A stretch of 64,000 bases of DNA from Eremothecium cymbalariae DBVPG#7215 (Eukaryota > Ascomycota > Saccharomycetes > Saccharomycetales > Saccharomycetaceae). The notes below the pieces were generated by a model that did not search any database, was not told where the DNA came from, and saw only the letters and a program-made list of their open reading frames with translations. Location of the stretch: positions 496,001 through 560,000 of the forward strand of contig NC_016453.1 of assembly GCF_000235365.1 (NCBI RefSeq), given 5' to 3'. The translations under genes were made by a program, and so were the position numbers. This document shows, piece by piece, positions 50,457-60,772 of this stretch. The number at the start of each line of letters is the position of its first letter. The stretch's first letter is position 1.

Positions 50457-50481
50457 GGTTGCAGTTGTAACAATTGCAACC
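50457..50481. repeat. inverted repeat, 12-bp arms with one G/T mismatch, 1-nt loop
   Basis: GGTTGCAGTTGT, A, ACAATTGCAACC; the single mismatch would be a G:U pair in RNA. Confidence 0.8.
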
Positions 50482-51000
50482 TCTTGAGGCGCTCCATACG
50501 GTCACCGGGGAAGGGTTCTCTTTAAGACGCTGCTGCTCTTTGTATTGATTGCTCCTTTGGTGTTGTTTTTCCATTTTAATGCTGAATGTTCCTGTGGTGG
50601 TATTAACAAGCTGGTGGTTTTACTTTACTGAGACAATGTATAAAGTTTTATATGAACTAAATTCAGCTGCACAACAACGATATACTACTACTTGTGTGTA
50701 TTGATTCCTATATATCCCCGCAGGGGGTGGTGGGTTTCTTCTTCAAACTTTAAAACATCGAATATGGGTTTGTAACAAGTATCTGATGCATGCTGGATGC
50801 ATGTTTGAAAAGGCAAGATCCCTTAAACCTTCTTCCTTTCCTTTTTTCTTTCTTGATATAATCCTCCTTTTCGGCTGGAACTTTAATATATCGGAAAGAA
50901 CGATTTTATAACTTTTCTAAGATGAGGATGATGCACCATCAAAATTACTTGTTGGATACGTTATGGAAAAGTTATGTCACAATTCGCAAAGGGCCAGCGT

Positions 51001-51033
51001 CCTTTCTCCGCTTGCTTGGCAAGCGGAGAAAGG
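51001..51033. repeat. hairpin, 15-bp perfect arms, 3-nt loop
   Basis: CCTTTCTCCGCTTGC (51001-51015), loop TTG, exact complement 51019-51033, in an otherwise AT-rich promoter region about 570 bp before the next ATG. Confidence 0.95.
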
Positions 51034-51606
51034 CGTTTGGCGAAGAGGACATAATTGAGGAATTTCAGTTGCCCATTATGGGTGAAACATAAACAGAGGT
51101 CATCTTGTATGTTCAAACGCTTGCGTAAAAACATAATAATCCTCGCAGGGGCATATTTAAGTTACTGTTTATAGAAGTGTGGTGATACGCAGAGCAATTG
51201 CTGGAGATCTTCGAGGAGGCTAGAGAACAGGAGAAAATTGGGTGGTTGTGTGAGTGCGTAGAAGCAGCTTAAAAGCGTAAAGCAACACATAGCTGTTAGA
51301 GTGTGTACTTGTGGCACGTAGAGAGGTTTAATTTAATCCCAGTCAAACGTCACTCATTCGATAAGGACGGGTTAGTATTTAAAGCCCGTGATAATCACAT
51401 ATATCCATTGAACCAGTTTGATTACAAACGAGTGGGGTTAAATTTTAATTTTCTTTTTAATATCGCTGGCCTTTAGAGGCATTATTATAATAATTCACAC
51501 TTTTAAGGTTTTTATTAAACAGAATTCTTCGGACTGGATCTGATCATCAATTTAATCACACGTAAAGCGATTTCGCATTGATTTAAAAAGCATAAGTGTT
51601 CATCAG

Positions 51607-53373
51607 ATGGATGGACGGTTATATGCAAGCAGTGCGATGTCTAGTTCTTTACGCCCATTGGAAACTCTGGATATTAACCAGATGTCTGTTCTTTCGATGC
51701 ACATGATGTTAGATGAATATGACGTAAACAAGAGCATCACATTCCATAGGCCGCAGACATCACATGCGCTTGTGAATCCTTCTGTGGGTGCGGAAACTTC
51801 CGTTGGTCGCCGGACTTCACAGTACCACGATGAGTTGTCACAAGGCCAACCGGATTTATATTTCAATTACAACGATAACAGCACCCCTAACAGAAGTCCA
51901 GTCTACGAACTCCAGGGTCAAAGTCACAGAATAAGGAGTCGGAACACGATGAGAACAAGTAGTAGTGGGCCTGGTGGTGCAGCCTTTTTCAAGGCTGGGT
52001 TGTCTAACACTGTTTCGAAGCTGTCGCTCTTGGATGATCAGAATTTAACCAGCTTCCCCATACCTCCTCCTATGAAATCCCAATATGAGACTGGGGGTTG
52101 TTTGGGAAGGGAATTTAACATGTTCGTTCACGTTGAGGATACAAGAATCAGCTTTAATCCATCTTCCAATGAATGGGAGGAGTCTAATGAGTTGTTTCTC
52201 ATAGAAGATTACATCTCAGACATGGACACTAACGAGTTCGGGCCAACGATTTCGGGAAGCGCTCCCAGTATGAATAAGAACTATCATTCAAGAAAGAGGA
52301 TGTCTATTTCAGATTTGAAGAGTCGGATCTATAAGAATAAAGAGACGATGAAACTACCACTAAAGCTTAAATCTAAAAGAAAGCTTTCATTGCACAGTTC
52401 TTTGACTCTAACGCCTCAGATATATCCAGTGGATGGGGACAATGAGTTGGGAAACATGGCTATCATAACTGAAGACAATTACACTTACAATGACAACTTT
52501 AAAGAGAAATGTGACAACGCAAAAGGTGAACTAGGTGACTTTATTAGCATTAACAACAAAATACATAACCATGAGGGAGACAATTGCAAAGAGGGCAGGA
52601 ATAGTGACAATTACGACTATAAAATTAATGAAAACAAAAATAACAACCATAAAAACAACAATGATAACAGTAATAGCAGTAATAACAACAGGAACATTGG
52701 TAATAACAATAATAATGCTCAGAATTTTAAATCAAGCGGCTGCTTGAAAAGTAGAAACACCGATCAACTGTCGACCCAAACAGGGAACACGATGGTTGAT
52801 AACATTGAGGATGTTTTGTGTGATATGATAAAGCCAACTGAAAGTGCAATAGTGTTCTCTGACAAATACTTGTCAGATTTACCAATTAAGCATCAGTTGA
52901 AATGTTGTGTAATTTGTGAGAAGCCTCTGTATGAGTTAAGTGCATTGATACCTCCTGGTAGAAATTTCCAAGAAATTGTATGTGGCGGTTGTTCTGTGAA
53001 ATATGAGAATGCTTCCAAGATTTTAGAGGATTACGAATTTGAAGGCACGTTAGCTTCAATGGATGACGCCAATAATTCCATTGACAGTGGATTTGATGAG
53101 GTCCCTGAGGTTATAGTGGAAAATAGGAACAAAAGACAAAAGACATCCAACTTTTCCAACCAATTGATTACTAGGTTGCACCTTCAATCCCAGCAACTTG
53201 TAGCTCCATCATCGTCGCATTCATTTCCTATGCATTCTTTTGAAGATAATATCAAAGGTAAACTATTAGACCCAAACACAAAGACGTGGTTGCTCGAAGC
53301 TAGGCATAAACTAAGGTGGAGGTGGAGAGTTAGTGGCCTTCTTCCACGTTTCCTAAGTAAAAGGGGGCATTGA
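51607..53373 (+). CDS. unrecognised protein with a C4 zinc-ribbon-like motif
   Basis: 588 residues; I do not recognise the family. The N-terminal two thirds are Ser/Asn-rich, with an asparagine run at about 340-375 (52620-52730). At about 434-475 is CCVICEKPLYELSALIP followed by IVCGGCSVKYENASKILEDYEFEG, a Cys-x2-Cys ... Cys-x2-Cys arrangement that could bind one zinc. The C terminus has a short basic aromatic segment, TWLLEARHKLRWRWRVSGLL, that looks conserved because it is dense in Trp/Arg/Leu. Such an overall plan suits a regulatory or polarity factor, but that is only an impression. ATG 51607 is the first of the frame; another follows at residue 11. Confidence 0.75.
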   Translation: MDGRLYASSAMSSSLRPLETLDINQMSVLSMHMMLDEYDVNKSITFHRPQTSHALVNPSVGAETSVGRRTSQYHDELSQGQPDLYFNYNDNSTPNRSPVYELQGQSHRIRSRNTMRTSSSGPGGAAFFKAGLSNTVSKLSLLDDQNLTSFPIPPPMKSQYETGGCLGREFNMFVHVEDTRISFNPSSNEWEESNELFLIEDYISDMDTNEFGPTISGSAPSMNKNYHSRKRMSISDLKSRIYKNKETMKLPLKLKSKRKLSLHSSLTLTPQIYPVDGDNELGNMAIITEDNYTYNDNFKEKCDNAKGELGDFISINNKIHNHEGDNCKEGRNSDNYDYKINENKNNNHKNNNDNSNSSNNNRNIGNNNNNAQNFKSSGCLKSRNTDQLSTQTGNTMVDNIEDVLCDMIKPTESAIVFSDKYLSDLPIKHQLKCCVICEKPLYELSALIPPGRNFQEIVCGGCSVKYENASKILEDYEFEGTLASMDDANNSIDSGFDEVPEVIVENRNKRQKTSNFSNQLITRLHLQSQQLVAPSSSHSFPMHSFEDNIKGKLLDPNTKTWLLEARHKLRWRWRVSGLLPRFLSKRGH

Positions 53374-54358
53374 GGTGGAGACAATAACACATGCATACCT
53401 AAGAAATACTATAGCTTCGATTATATTCCTTTTATTAAGGCATTCTTCTTACCTAGTTTAGGCTCCTGGAGCGATCAGTAATTGTTGAAGCAGTGGCTCC
53501 AACACTTTTGAATATTCATTTTAAGAAAACATTAATGCGTATCGATGAAGGTTTTATGACCTTTAATGACTTTGGGTGTTTCAAATCGATATCGGCAAAC
53601 CTCTGACCCTTGTAGCAATAAGTATTACAAATTCTTTAATACATATCAAAGGCCAAAGCATACAACTAGTATCGGAAATGATCTACCACTAGGAACTGGG
53701 AATCGCAGGGCTCACATTCAAGCATATTTAGAATACAACGACAGATCAACATTTAATGCCAGAATATCAAGCAGTCAATGAATTGCACTATTTCAATGGT
53801 AAAGTGCATTTTTAAGGTTCATTTGGAATCAGTTGATGGTCCGTAAACCGCTCCTCGCAATTTCGAAACGTTCTCTTGATGAAAGAACATGATCGCATCT
53901 ATATATCCAGTAATGACGTGATGGAACATATAGACGGAAATCAGATGACACATGGAAAAAATATTTCCTAGTCTAATTATTTGAAAACCAGCTTTATTCA
54001 CTGATCTGATCTTATCTGATGTCGGCAGACAATGTAATCTTATTGAAAAGCACATGTAAAGCGATCATCAAAAGCTGTATTCTATAATACACAACAACTA
54101 TTCATCCCCATCCGATGTCCTTCAATCTATCAACCAGAATAACAGGTAGTACGTATATATCATATTATGGCTCCTTGCTATCATGAACTTTCTCGTAAGT
54201 AAACGTGATATTTGTGTAGTCGTATTCTTCATGGTTCAATAACGGCTTAATGAAAAAAAAATTTGTACATTGCCAACAATTATAAACACCACATCCATCC
54301 AGATGTGGAGAAAGGTAAGGTTACAATATTAAGTTTATACTGAGCAGCTTTTATAGTA
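53374..54358. other. intergenic region before PAC10
   Basis: About 1 kb, AT-rich, with scattered short frames (the longest 71 codons at 53566-53781, ATG-started but with no features). No RNA gene or motif was recognised. Confidence 0.5.
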
Positions 54359-54940
54359 ATGGATACTTTATTAAACTCGACTAAGACTAACCCTAGAGGT
54401 ATTCCAGAAGCACCGTTTGTAGAGAAAGTTGAAGACTATATCAGTGATCTCAATGATTTCGAATTATGCTTCAGCAAATTTCAAGAACGTCTATCAAAGT
54501 ACAAATTCATGCAAGAAGCTAAGCTTGGGAGCATTAACCAGTTGAAAACCAAAATTCCAGATTTAGAGAGTGCATTGTCTATTTGTAACCTGTTGAAATT
54601 AAAACAACAGGCTGGTGATTCAGTTGTTGAAACAAGCTATCAACTAAATGAAACCCTTTATTCTAAAGCTGCAATTGATACATCAAAAGATCTGAACGTG
54701 GGTCTTTGGCTGGGTGCAGATGTTATGTTAGAGTATCCTATTGATGAAGCAATTGAATTCCTGGCAGGGAAGCTGAAAGATGCTAAGCGTAATTTAGAAA
54801 TATCTAACGAAGACTTAGAGTTTCTAAGAGAGAATATCACTACCATGGAGGTCAACTGCGCAAGATTATATAACTGGGATGTGGAAAAAAGACAAGCATT
54901 AAATAAAGCACAAAAAGGTACTGAACAGTTGAAGATCTGA
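54359..54940 (+). CDS. PAC10: prefoldin subunit 3 (Pac10/Gim2)
   Basis: Alpha-class prefoldin subunit that hands unfolded actin and tubulin to the chaperonin CCT. 193 residues (yeast 199). Very close to yeast Pac10: NPRGIPEAPFVEKVEDYI, FELCFSKFQERLSKYKFMQE, VGLWLGADVMLEYPIDEAIEFL and FLRENITTMEVNCARLYNWDVEKRQ. Two coiled-coil helices flank a beta-hairpin core. With PEX8, MRPL25, PRP38, SMD1 and UPF3 it forms the block YGR078C-YGR072W of S. cerevisiae, here with two extra genes. Confidence 0.98.
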   Translation: MDTLLNSTKTNPRGIPEAPFVEKVEDYISDLNDFELCFSKFQERLSKYKFMQEAKLGSINQLKTKIPDLESALSICNLLKLKQQAGDSVVETSYQLNETLYSKAAIDTSKDLNVGLWLGADVMLEYPIDEAIEFLAGKLKDAKRNLEISNEDLEFLRENITTMEVNCARLYNWDVEKRQALNKAQKGTEQLKI

Positions 54941-55072
54941 AATTATAAGTTGTTTGCAAATCTTATATGTATTTATGTGAGTAAGTTATAGTAATGTTAC
55001 CTAATGAAAATCCTCTCAAAAGTCAACGTTTAATGTTATCCTGTTGACTTTTACTGGCATCAAGAGGCTTCG

Positions 55073-55886
55073 TTACCTTCTAAACGTATCTAGGAATTGC
55101 ACACCGAGGGGTCTTGCAGGCTCATCGGCTGGTTGTTCATCTAGTTCATTAGCTTCATTATTCTCTTCTGCTTCAGTAGCAGAAACTCTAACAATAGAAC
55201 TCATGGTGCTTGGGCTCCTACTCGGATTCATCTTTCCAAATGGGCAAGTTGCAAGAATCCTTCCCAGGTAATAGTCCCTTATCCAGGAATATACCACATA
55301 TCCATCCTATAAACCCAATAATAAACCCCACGAACCCCTGGTTCAACATGGCTAGAAATATAAGTCCATTTATTAGAAACTGATCGTTTAGTGTCCATTT
55401 TAGTTGTTTTGAACAACGGAAGGGTTGAGTTAGTAACACTTTAAACTCATAGATCCTCGGAGTATATTGCTTGTAGAAATGGAACAAAGATAAAAATATT
55501 GGAAGAGGGCCACTACTAAATCTGTTCCAATGAATAATATGGATCAAGTTAATAACCCTGTTGGATATCGATAAAGCCAGTATATTATAAATAAAACAAA
55601 GGATAATTATGTTAATGTATTTCTTGGCGCCAAATAATCTCTCAAGCTGTCGGAATTGATACCAAATCAACGTATATAATGCAACATCTGACTCATTAAC
55701 TGCTGCTATTTGAAAGGTGAAATATCTCCAAATTTGTTGATATTCTGATATAAATGGATCATATTGCAATAAGAACCAGTATTTGGTCTGAAATAATGAC
55801 GCAAGTAATGTAAGAGCCACACAACTTATCATACATATTTTCGTTACTGGAAATTGTGCCAACCCCAGAGGAGTATCTGCAGACAT
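55073..55886 (-). CDS. DSC2: rhomboid-like Dsc2, frame broken near the C terminus
   Basis: Polytopic rhomboid pseudoprotease of the Dsc (Tul1) ubiquitin ligase complex in Golgi/endosome membranes. The first frame (55886-55218) gives 222 residues: about six hydrophobic segments, DPFISEYQQIWRYFTFQ near the N terminus and LLPGKDSCNLPIWK after the last segment, but no catalytic GxSx serine. It stops at TAG right after KDESE. The +1 frame continues without interruption as RSPSTMSSIVRVSATEAEEN and ends ARPLGVQFLDTFRR (stop at 55073), a tail of the kind seen after the membrane domain in this family. So the full gene probably spans both frames (about 270 residues; yeast YOL073C has 322). The exact shift position lies between about 55222 and 55290. 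Confidence 0.78.
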
Positions 55887-56037
55887 AGTATTCAGCCTTT
55901 ATCCTTCTTCTTAGTTAGCTGCTCGCATGATTTGAAGTGGTTTGCATTCGCAAAACATGTGCCGTTTATATTTATTTGAGTTCAAGACAATTTAAAAAAA
56001 GTCTACTTAAAGGTGCAATCAAAACAGTCTGGTTCAC

Positions 56038-57768
56038 ATGAGACTTATACAAAAAGCACACGAAATAACAGCAATGGTGGACCTACAGTCGATGCAAAGG
56101 GAGGTTGACTTCCTAATTACTATGATTTCTAATAAAAGTCTTGGGGAGAAGAGCGCAGACCAACTAGGGCATAATCTAGTTTACTATACACCTAGAATCC
56201 AGGAAAGTAATCAACTGAAGCGATTGATATGGGCATTTTTCAATAGTAACACATGGAATACACAGTCATTTGATGTTTTAAAGCTACATGAGATTGGACA
56301 GGCCTTATTTGAATGGAAACTGAAGATATCAGAGCCCACTCTTTCTATAGGGGAGTTTTATTATGTTTGGCATGAGGCATTTTCCAAAGCCCACAGCTGG
56401 ACCTTACCTCAATTGGCTATTCTAAGTGGAGTGCTGAGTACTAAGCAAACATTTCTGAAGCTTCAACGCCAATTCTTCATCGATGAAACTGGCAGTTGTG
56501 AGAAGTTATATAGGGTTTGGAAGCTTGATTACTTTCTACCCGTTTGGAAGACTATGTTAAAGCATAATTTGAACAAAACCATGGTAATAGACAACTTAGC
56601 TCTATTATATGTCTCTATTTGTGAAGAAACTGATAAGGGGCTAAACTGGAATATTCTTTCCCAGTCTCTCCTAAAACTTGCAACGCAGTATATCATTAAT
56701 AGGGATGATACAACATTCTTGAACGGCTGGTTGAGTGATTTATCATTAGCTCTAAAATTTACTCTGCATAACTCTGCGCCATCTATTATATCTAAAGTGC
56801 TGGATAATATGTGCCAAATATCTTACGATTTGTCACAAAGGGAGATGAATCATTCCGAAACTACAAAGTATGCAGAAAAGTATCATTCTAATGTGATGTT
56901 TATGATGGTTCTCATAACACATGGATGTGTGGTAGGACGCAGGTCAGATCCAAAATTGCATCATCAGGTTTTGATGGTGCTTTTCTATATGAATTATATC
57001 GTGCGCGATTTCGGTACAGTGGGATTCCAGACGTACCAACAAGTTTATTCTGCAATCTTATCAGTTTTGACAAAAAGCTTGGAAACTTTCGACGTATCAT
57101 TGAAAGTAATGCAAGGGAATATTTGGACGAATGGAAATAATATAAACATGTCTCGTATTTTGTTTATGCTGGAATTCATGGAAGCCTCGATACCAACTCT
57201 ACGTCTTGAAGGGCCATATGTAGAACATGCATTGACCCCCGTTATTCAGGGTTATATTTCTTCTCCCGTCCAATCTATTCGAGAAGGTGCTCACTCAGTA
57301 GAACTAACCCTTTTTAAGAACATGTCATCTAGCAAGTCCTTCATCGAATGGAAGATGAATCATTGGAAATCTTACCTAGAACTCGCTATAAGCCAATTCT
57401 TTAACGGATTGCTAATCAAAACCCAGGTTTTGGCCATTTACGAGACATTGGTAGCACAACTCCCACATTTAACTATTTGGAACCATGATCTAACAAGAGA
57501 GCTGTTGCAGTTTACATACTCAAAAATTATCAATTGCCCTAAAATTCCCATGAAGGTGGCTCTCTGCGAGTGTCTGATTCTCCAGTGTAAGAACATAACT
57601 GACAAGTATATTTGCGACTGGTTGGATAACTCTCTGGAGCTGATCAATCAAATTCCACAACCTGATCGACACTTCTTATTAGATAAGCAATGGGACTTTG
57701 TCAAAAATAGTAGGAATGATTTAGCAATTCAGTGGTGGTATACACATGGCTTGGTCAACAGGTTGTAA
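56038..57768 (+). CDS. PEX8: peroxisomal import factor Pex8
   Basis: Intraperoxisomal peripheral membrane peroxin linking the docking and RING complexes. 576 residues (yeast 589). Shared landmarks include KLKISEPTLSIGEFYYVWHEAF, FIDETGSCEKLYRVWKL and the C-terminal NDLAIQWWYTHGLV, which matches the yeast LAIDWWYT region. Yeast Pex8 ends in the PTS1 SKL; this protein ends in NRL. A second ATG at 56074 (MVDLQSMQREVDFLIT) fits the yeast N terminus slightly better than the first. Confidence 0.95.
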   Translation: MRLIQKAHEITAMVDLQSMQREVDFLITMISNKSLGEKSADQLGHNLVYYTPRIQESNQLKRLIWAFFNSNTWNTQSFDVLKLHEIGQALFEWKLKISEPTLSIGEFYYVWHEAFSKAHSWTLPQLAILSGVLSTKQTFLKLQRQFFIDETGSCEKLYRVWKLDYFLPVWKTMLKHNLNKTMVIDNLALLYVSICEETDKGLNWNILSQSLLKLATQYIINRDDTTFLNGWLSDLSLALKFTLHNSAPSIISKVLDNMCQISYDLSQREMNHSETTKYAEKYHSNVMFMMVLITHGCVVGRRSDPKLHHQVLMVLFYMNYIVRDFGTVGFQTYQQVYSAILSVLTKSLETFDVSLKVMQGNIWTNGNNINMSRILFMLEFMEASIPTLRLEGPYVEHALTPVIQGYISSPVQSIREGAHSVELTLFKNMSSSKSFIEWKMNHWKSYLELAISQFFNGLLIKTQVLAIYETLVAQLPHLTIWNHDLTRELLQFTYSKIINCPKIPMKVALCECLILQCKNITDKYICDWLDNSLELINQIPQPDRHFLLDKQWDFVKNSRNDLAIQWWYTHGLVNRL

Positions 57769-58040
57769 TAAAACTTTAAATCAACGATCTAGAAGATTAT
57801 TCATGTACATATGTCTATATTTTCATAGTTTGACTGCATATATGAATCCACCTTAAATCTCATCTCATCATTACAATATTTGTTACCCGGCCTATTCCAG
57901 AATCATTTGCAATTGTGAAAAATTTTTGGTGATGGAATACAACAAGCTCATCTTGTTGACATTAATATCTGGATTTTATCTAATATTGAGAGGAGTGTTT
58001 GATTACATCTAATAATAACAGGCGTTCTTACTGCTTCACA

Positions 58041-58514
58041 ATGTCTGTTCCATCGATGAAACAATATTTTGAGCTTTTGCCTCCAAAACTAAAGAGTTTT
58101 TTTAAAAAGTATCCTCCACATTTAAATTATAGTGACAGGCCAGTTTCAACCTTACTACCAACTGCCAACCCTTTCTTACCTAATAAGCATCCGGTTACTG
58201 GTAAGTATCACGAACCTAAGTACTCTTTGAGACGCATGAGTGACATATACAAGTTAGCATATACGTATGGAATTCAAGATTTTTTACCACCGAGAAACAA
58301 GTTGTTCTTTGAAGAAAAGTACAACCAAAAGAAGATAGTCAAGGGTGTAATCTTTCCCAAGGGTCATAAATACGAGTTATCGCATGGTATGAAGATGAAA
58401 AAGATGGAAGAAGCCATTAAAAATGCAGATAAATACATCGTGGAAGCTAGAGGCTCTAAATACTTGAAAAAGCTGGAAAGGAGAAAGAGAGAGGGGACTA
58501 AAAGCTGGTTCTGA
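58041..58514 (+). CDS. MRPL25: mitochondrial large-subunit ribosomal protein (Mrpl25)
   Basis: 157 residues, the same length as the yeast protein (also called mL59). MKQYFELLPPKLKSFFKKYPP, PFLPNKHPVTGKYHEPKYSLRRMSDIYKLAYTYG and a basic C-terminal helix (KYLKKLERRKREGTKSWF) match it. The frame extends 14 codons upstream, but the alignment starts at ATG 58041. Confidence 0.95.
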   Translation: MSVPSMKQYFELLPPKLKSFFKKYPPHLNYSDRPVSTLLPTANPFLPNKHPVTGKYHEPKYSLRRMSDIYKLAYTYGIQDFLPPRNKLFFEEKYNQKKIVKGVIFPKGHKYELSHGMKMKKMEEAIKNADKYIVEARGSKYLKKLERRKREGTKSWF

Positions 58515-58750
58515 GTTTAGCACTCCTTCTATATTGGTCATTTTAGGTAAGTTTTCTATGCTCATATCATCTGGATTATACCTGTATAGTTAATCGTTTA
58601 CCAACCTGTAAATAGTAAAAATAAGATATTGTTGCAATGTAGTCTAATTTTTGTAAATGCAGTGAGATTGTTGAAGTGAAATCTCGCCTTTTAGGTGTAG
58701 TTATACAATAAATCAACAAAGATCATAAACCATAAATCAAAGCATAAGCT

Positions 58751-59476
58751 ATGTCCCGGGAGTTTCAAGTAGAGTCTGAGATATCTGATAAGCAATTAAA
58801 TCATCAATCTACTTCTTTAGTCATACCTAAAATTACCAGACTAAGAATTCATAATTCAATGTACTATAAGGTCAATTTACATCCAGCGAGTCTACGAGGA
58901 GAAACAATGAAGCATGTCTCTAAAGTTATGATCCGTGAACTCGGAACTTGTAAGAATAGGAGCACGGTAAGTGGAACTGCATGTGGTACAGTTGAATTTC
59001 AATGTTTGTTGATGAAGATGGTGGAGATTCGGCCAACATGGAGTCAGCTTCATTTGATGTTGCAGTTAGATGACTGCTCTGAAAAAGCTGGTCCCTTCAA
59101 CAATAAGTACATTGTGGTATTAATTCTAGTCTACCTCAGAATCCAATATTATTACTTGGTTAATAAAGGCACTGAAGAGATTAAACCACTAAGCAACCTG
59201 GACACCACTGGAGATATAGATGCAGGTAAGATTAAAACACTGTTCGCTCATTTTTTAAGAGATTGTAGAAAAATAAAGAGCATCAACTTACATGATGATC
59301 CATGGAGCACCTCTATCCAAAAAAGAGTAGATATATACCATATAGATGAGATTGTTGACTGGCTATGCACAAATGATTCAATATGGGGGGTTCCACTAGG
59401 AAAATGTCCATGGCTTATAGAAATACTTGAAGCAGAAGCAGATGAAGAAAGTGACGGTAGTGACCATACTTCCTAA
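58751..59476 (+). CDS. PRP38: pre-mRNA splicing factor Prp38
   Basis: Tri-snRNP protein required for spliceosome activation. 241 residues (yeast 242). EFQVESEISDKQLNHQSTSLVIPKITRLRIHNSMYYKVNL, IEIRPTW, KYIVVLILVYLRIQYYY, HIDEIVDWLCTNDSIWGVPLGKCPW all follow the yeast protein, ending in an acidic Ser-rich tail. Confidence 0.98.
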   Translation: MSREFQVESEISDKQLNHQSTSLVIPKITRLRIHNSMYYKVNLHPASLRGETMKHVSKVMIRELGTCKNRSTVSGTACGTVEFQCLLMKMVEIRPTWSQLHLMLQLDDCSEKAGPFNNKYIVVLILVYLRIQYYYLVNKGTEEIKPLSNLDTTGDIDAGKIKTLFAHFLRDCRKIKSINLHDDPWSTSIQKRVDIYHIDEIVDWLCTNDSIWGVPLGKCPWLIEILEAEADEESDGSDHTS

Positions 59477-59590
59477 AGGAAAACCTCAAAAATTTGAATA
59501 ATACCAGCATTAATATTTTTTTTCTAATTATGATACATAATTCAACGATATTATATCTTTTTGTGTTGTTGATATTACAAATTTATCACT

Positions 59591-60019
59591 TTATAGTGCC
59601 CGTTTTAACCTCTTGTTTGAATTGCCATTATGTTCAATTCTCCTCTTTCTAGTAGGATCATTGGTAACCTTTCCTGCTCTTTTCAACCTGCTTACTTCAT
59701 TCTTATCTACGAGCAAAACGTCCAAGTTCAATGAATCTGGAAGAATTATTTGCCTTATTGTGTTTCCACGTATATTGATGTACTGCAATGAGGTAGTACT
59801 TCTGTCACCTTCGCCAATTTGAGGAACAGCACCAGTGAGATAAACTGACGCTACAGAGGCCTTCGAAGTTTTACTAGGTAATGATAGTCTGACCTCAGTT
59901 AAAGTTGCATTCATTTGGGGTGAAACAGTCTGCAAAGTGCCCCATACTGTTGTGCCATTTTTTAATTCAATTGTTACTTGCTCATTGCGCAACTTCATAA
60001 GAAAGTGAGCTAACTTCAT
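59591..60019 (-). CDS. SMD1: Sm D1 core snRNP protein
   Basis: Part of the heptameric Sm ring on spliceosomal snRNAs. 142 residues (yeast 146). Sm1 motif: VTIELKNGTTVWGTLQTVSPQMNATLTEVRL; Sm2 motif: INIRGNTIRQIILPDSLNLD. A basic tail with RKRR and KRLKRAL follows. The frame opens 16 codons upstream, but ATG 60019 (MKLAHFLMKLRNEQ) is the yeast-equivalent start. Confidence 0.98.
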   Translation of the reverse strand: MKLAHFLMKLRNEQVTIELKNGTTVWGTLQTVSPQMNATLTEVRLSLPSKTSKASVASVYLTGAVPQIGEGDRSTTSLQYINIRGNTIRQIILPDSLNLDVLLVDKNEVSRLKRAGKVTNDPTRKRRIEHNGNSNKRLKRAL

Positions 60020-60772
60020 TTTTATCAGTAAAAGGAATGAAATATTGGTTTTCAGAAGGTAATCCAATGGATAGGTATGACAGACTCAAAGATTGGGAAT
60101 GTATGTGTTTAGTTGTCTCGCTAAGCAATACTTGAAAACGTTATTAACATTGTAGCAGTTGGTGTTTAAATTCTGCTGTTTTTGAAAAATCTAAACTACC
60201 TTCAACTTATCACGTGATTATGATAAGCAGATCTTCAATATTTGAAGAATCATTAGAATACTAGGATGGTTCATTGAAGGCAGAAATTCTTATCAAACAT
60301 AGGATAATGTGCCTTTTGGATATCACTTGTGTGGTGTGTATGTGCTATATGTAAGGAAAATATGTTCTTAAACGTGACTACATATGGTTTCAACAAATTA
60401 ACGTTTTAACGGTAGTACGAGAGTTATAGTTATGGATAACGTTGCTAATAATCTTTGAGGTATAGCTCTCCAGAACCGTTTGCTGCTTGTCAATCAAAGA
60501 ATCTATGATGGCACATTTTGTCTTCCTATGGTAGTTGACAGGAGAATAGGGATCGTCAAGGATTATCTGAAGTTATGTATTTACATTCTGGTAACGGCTA
60601 TTAAGTATATTACGAAACTTTTAGTTGAGCGCATAAATATGTTAGCTTTCGTAGCTAATCAATTTTTTACTACGGTCTTCTGGTTTGAATATACTGGCAA
60701 AATACAAGTTCAGTAGGGATGGAAGGACGGCGGGGTGAAAAGGGTGGTGGGCCATTGAAATAGTGTTACAGC
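60020..60772. other. SMD1 upstream region / 3' of coiled-coil gene
   Basis: Contains a CACGTG box (TTATCACGTGATTATGATAAG region, 60208-60228). An open frame at 60480-60716 begins at TTG, lacks a good ATG and resembles nothing known. No other gene is seen. Confidence 0.5.

Larger units (their letters stand above)
50224..51606. other. long divergent promoter region with inverted repeats
   Basis: 1.4 kb between YDL012C and the next gene. Holds the palindrome AGCCTCGAGGCT (50380-50391) with a second CTCGAGGCT at 50414-50422, the 12-bp-arm repeat at 50457-50481 and the hairpin at 51001-51033. No gene recognised. Confidence 0.6.

Noticed and set aside
60480..60716. 78-codon open frame upstream of the coiled-coil gene's end
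   Set aside because: It begins at TTG, has no suitable ATG at its start, and the peptide resembles nothing known.
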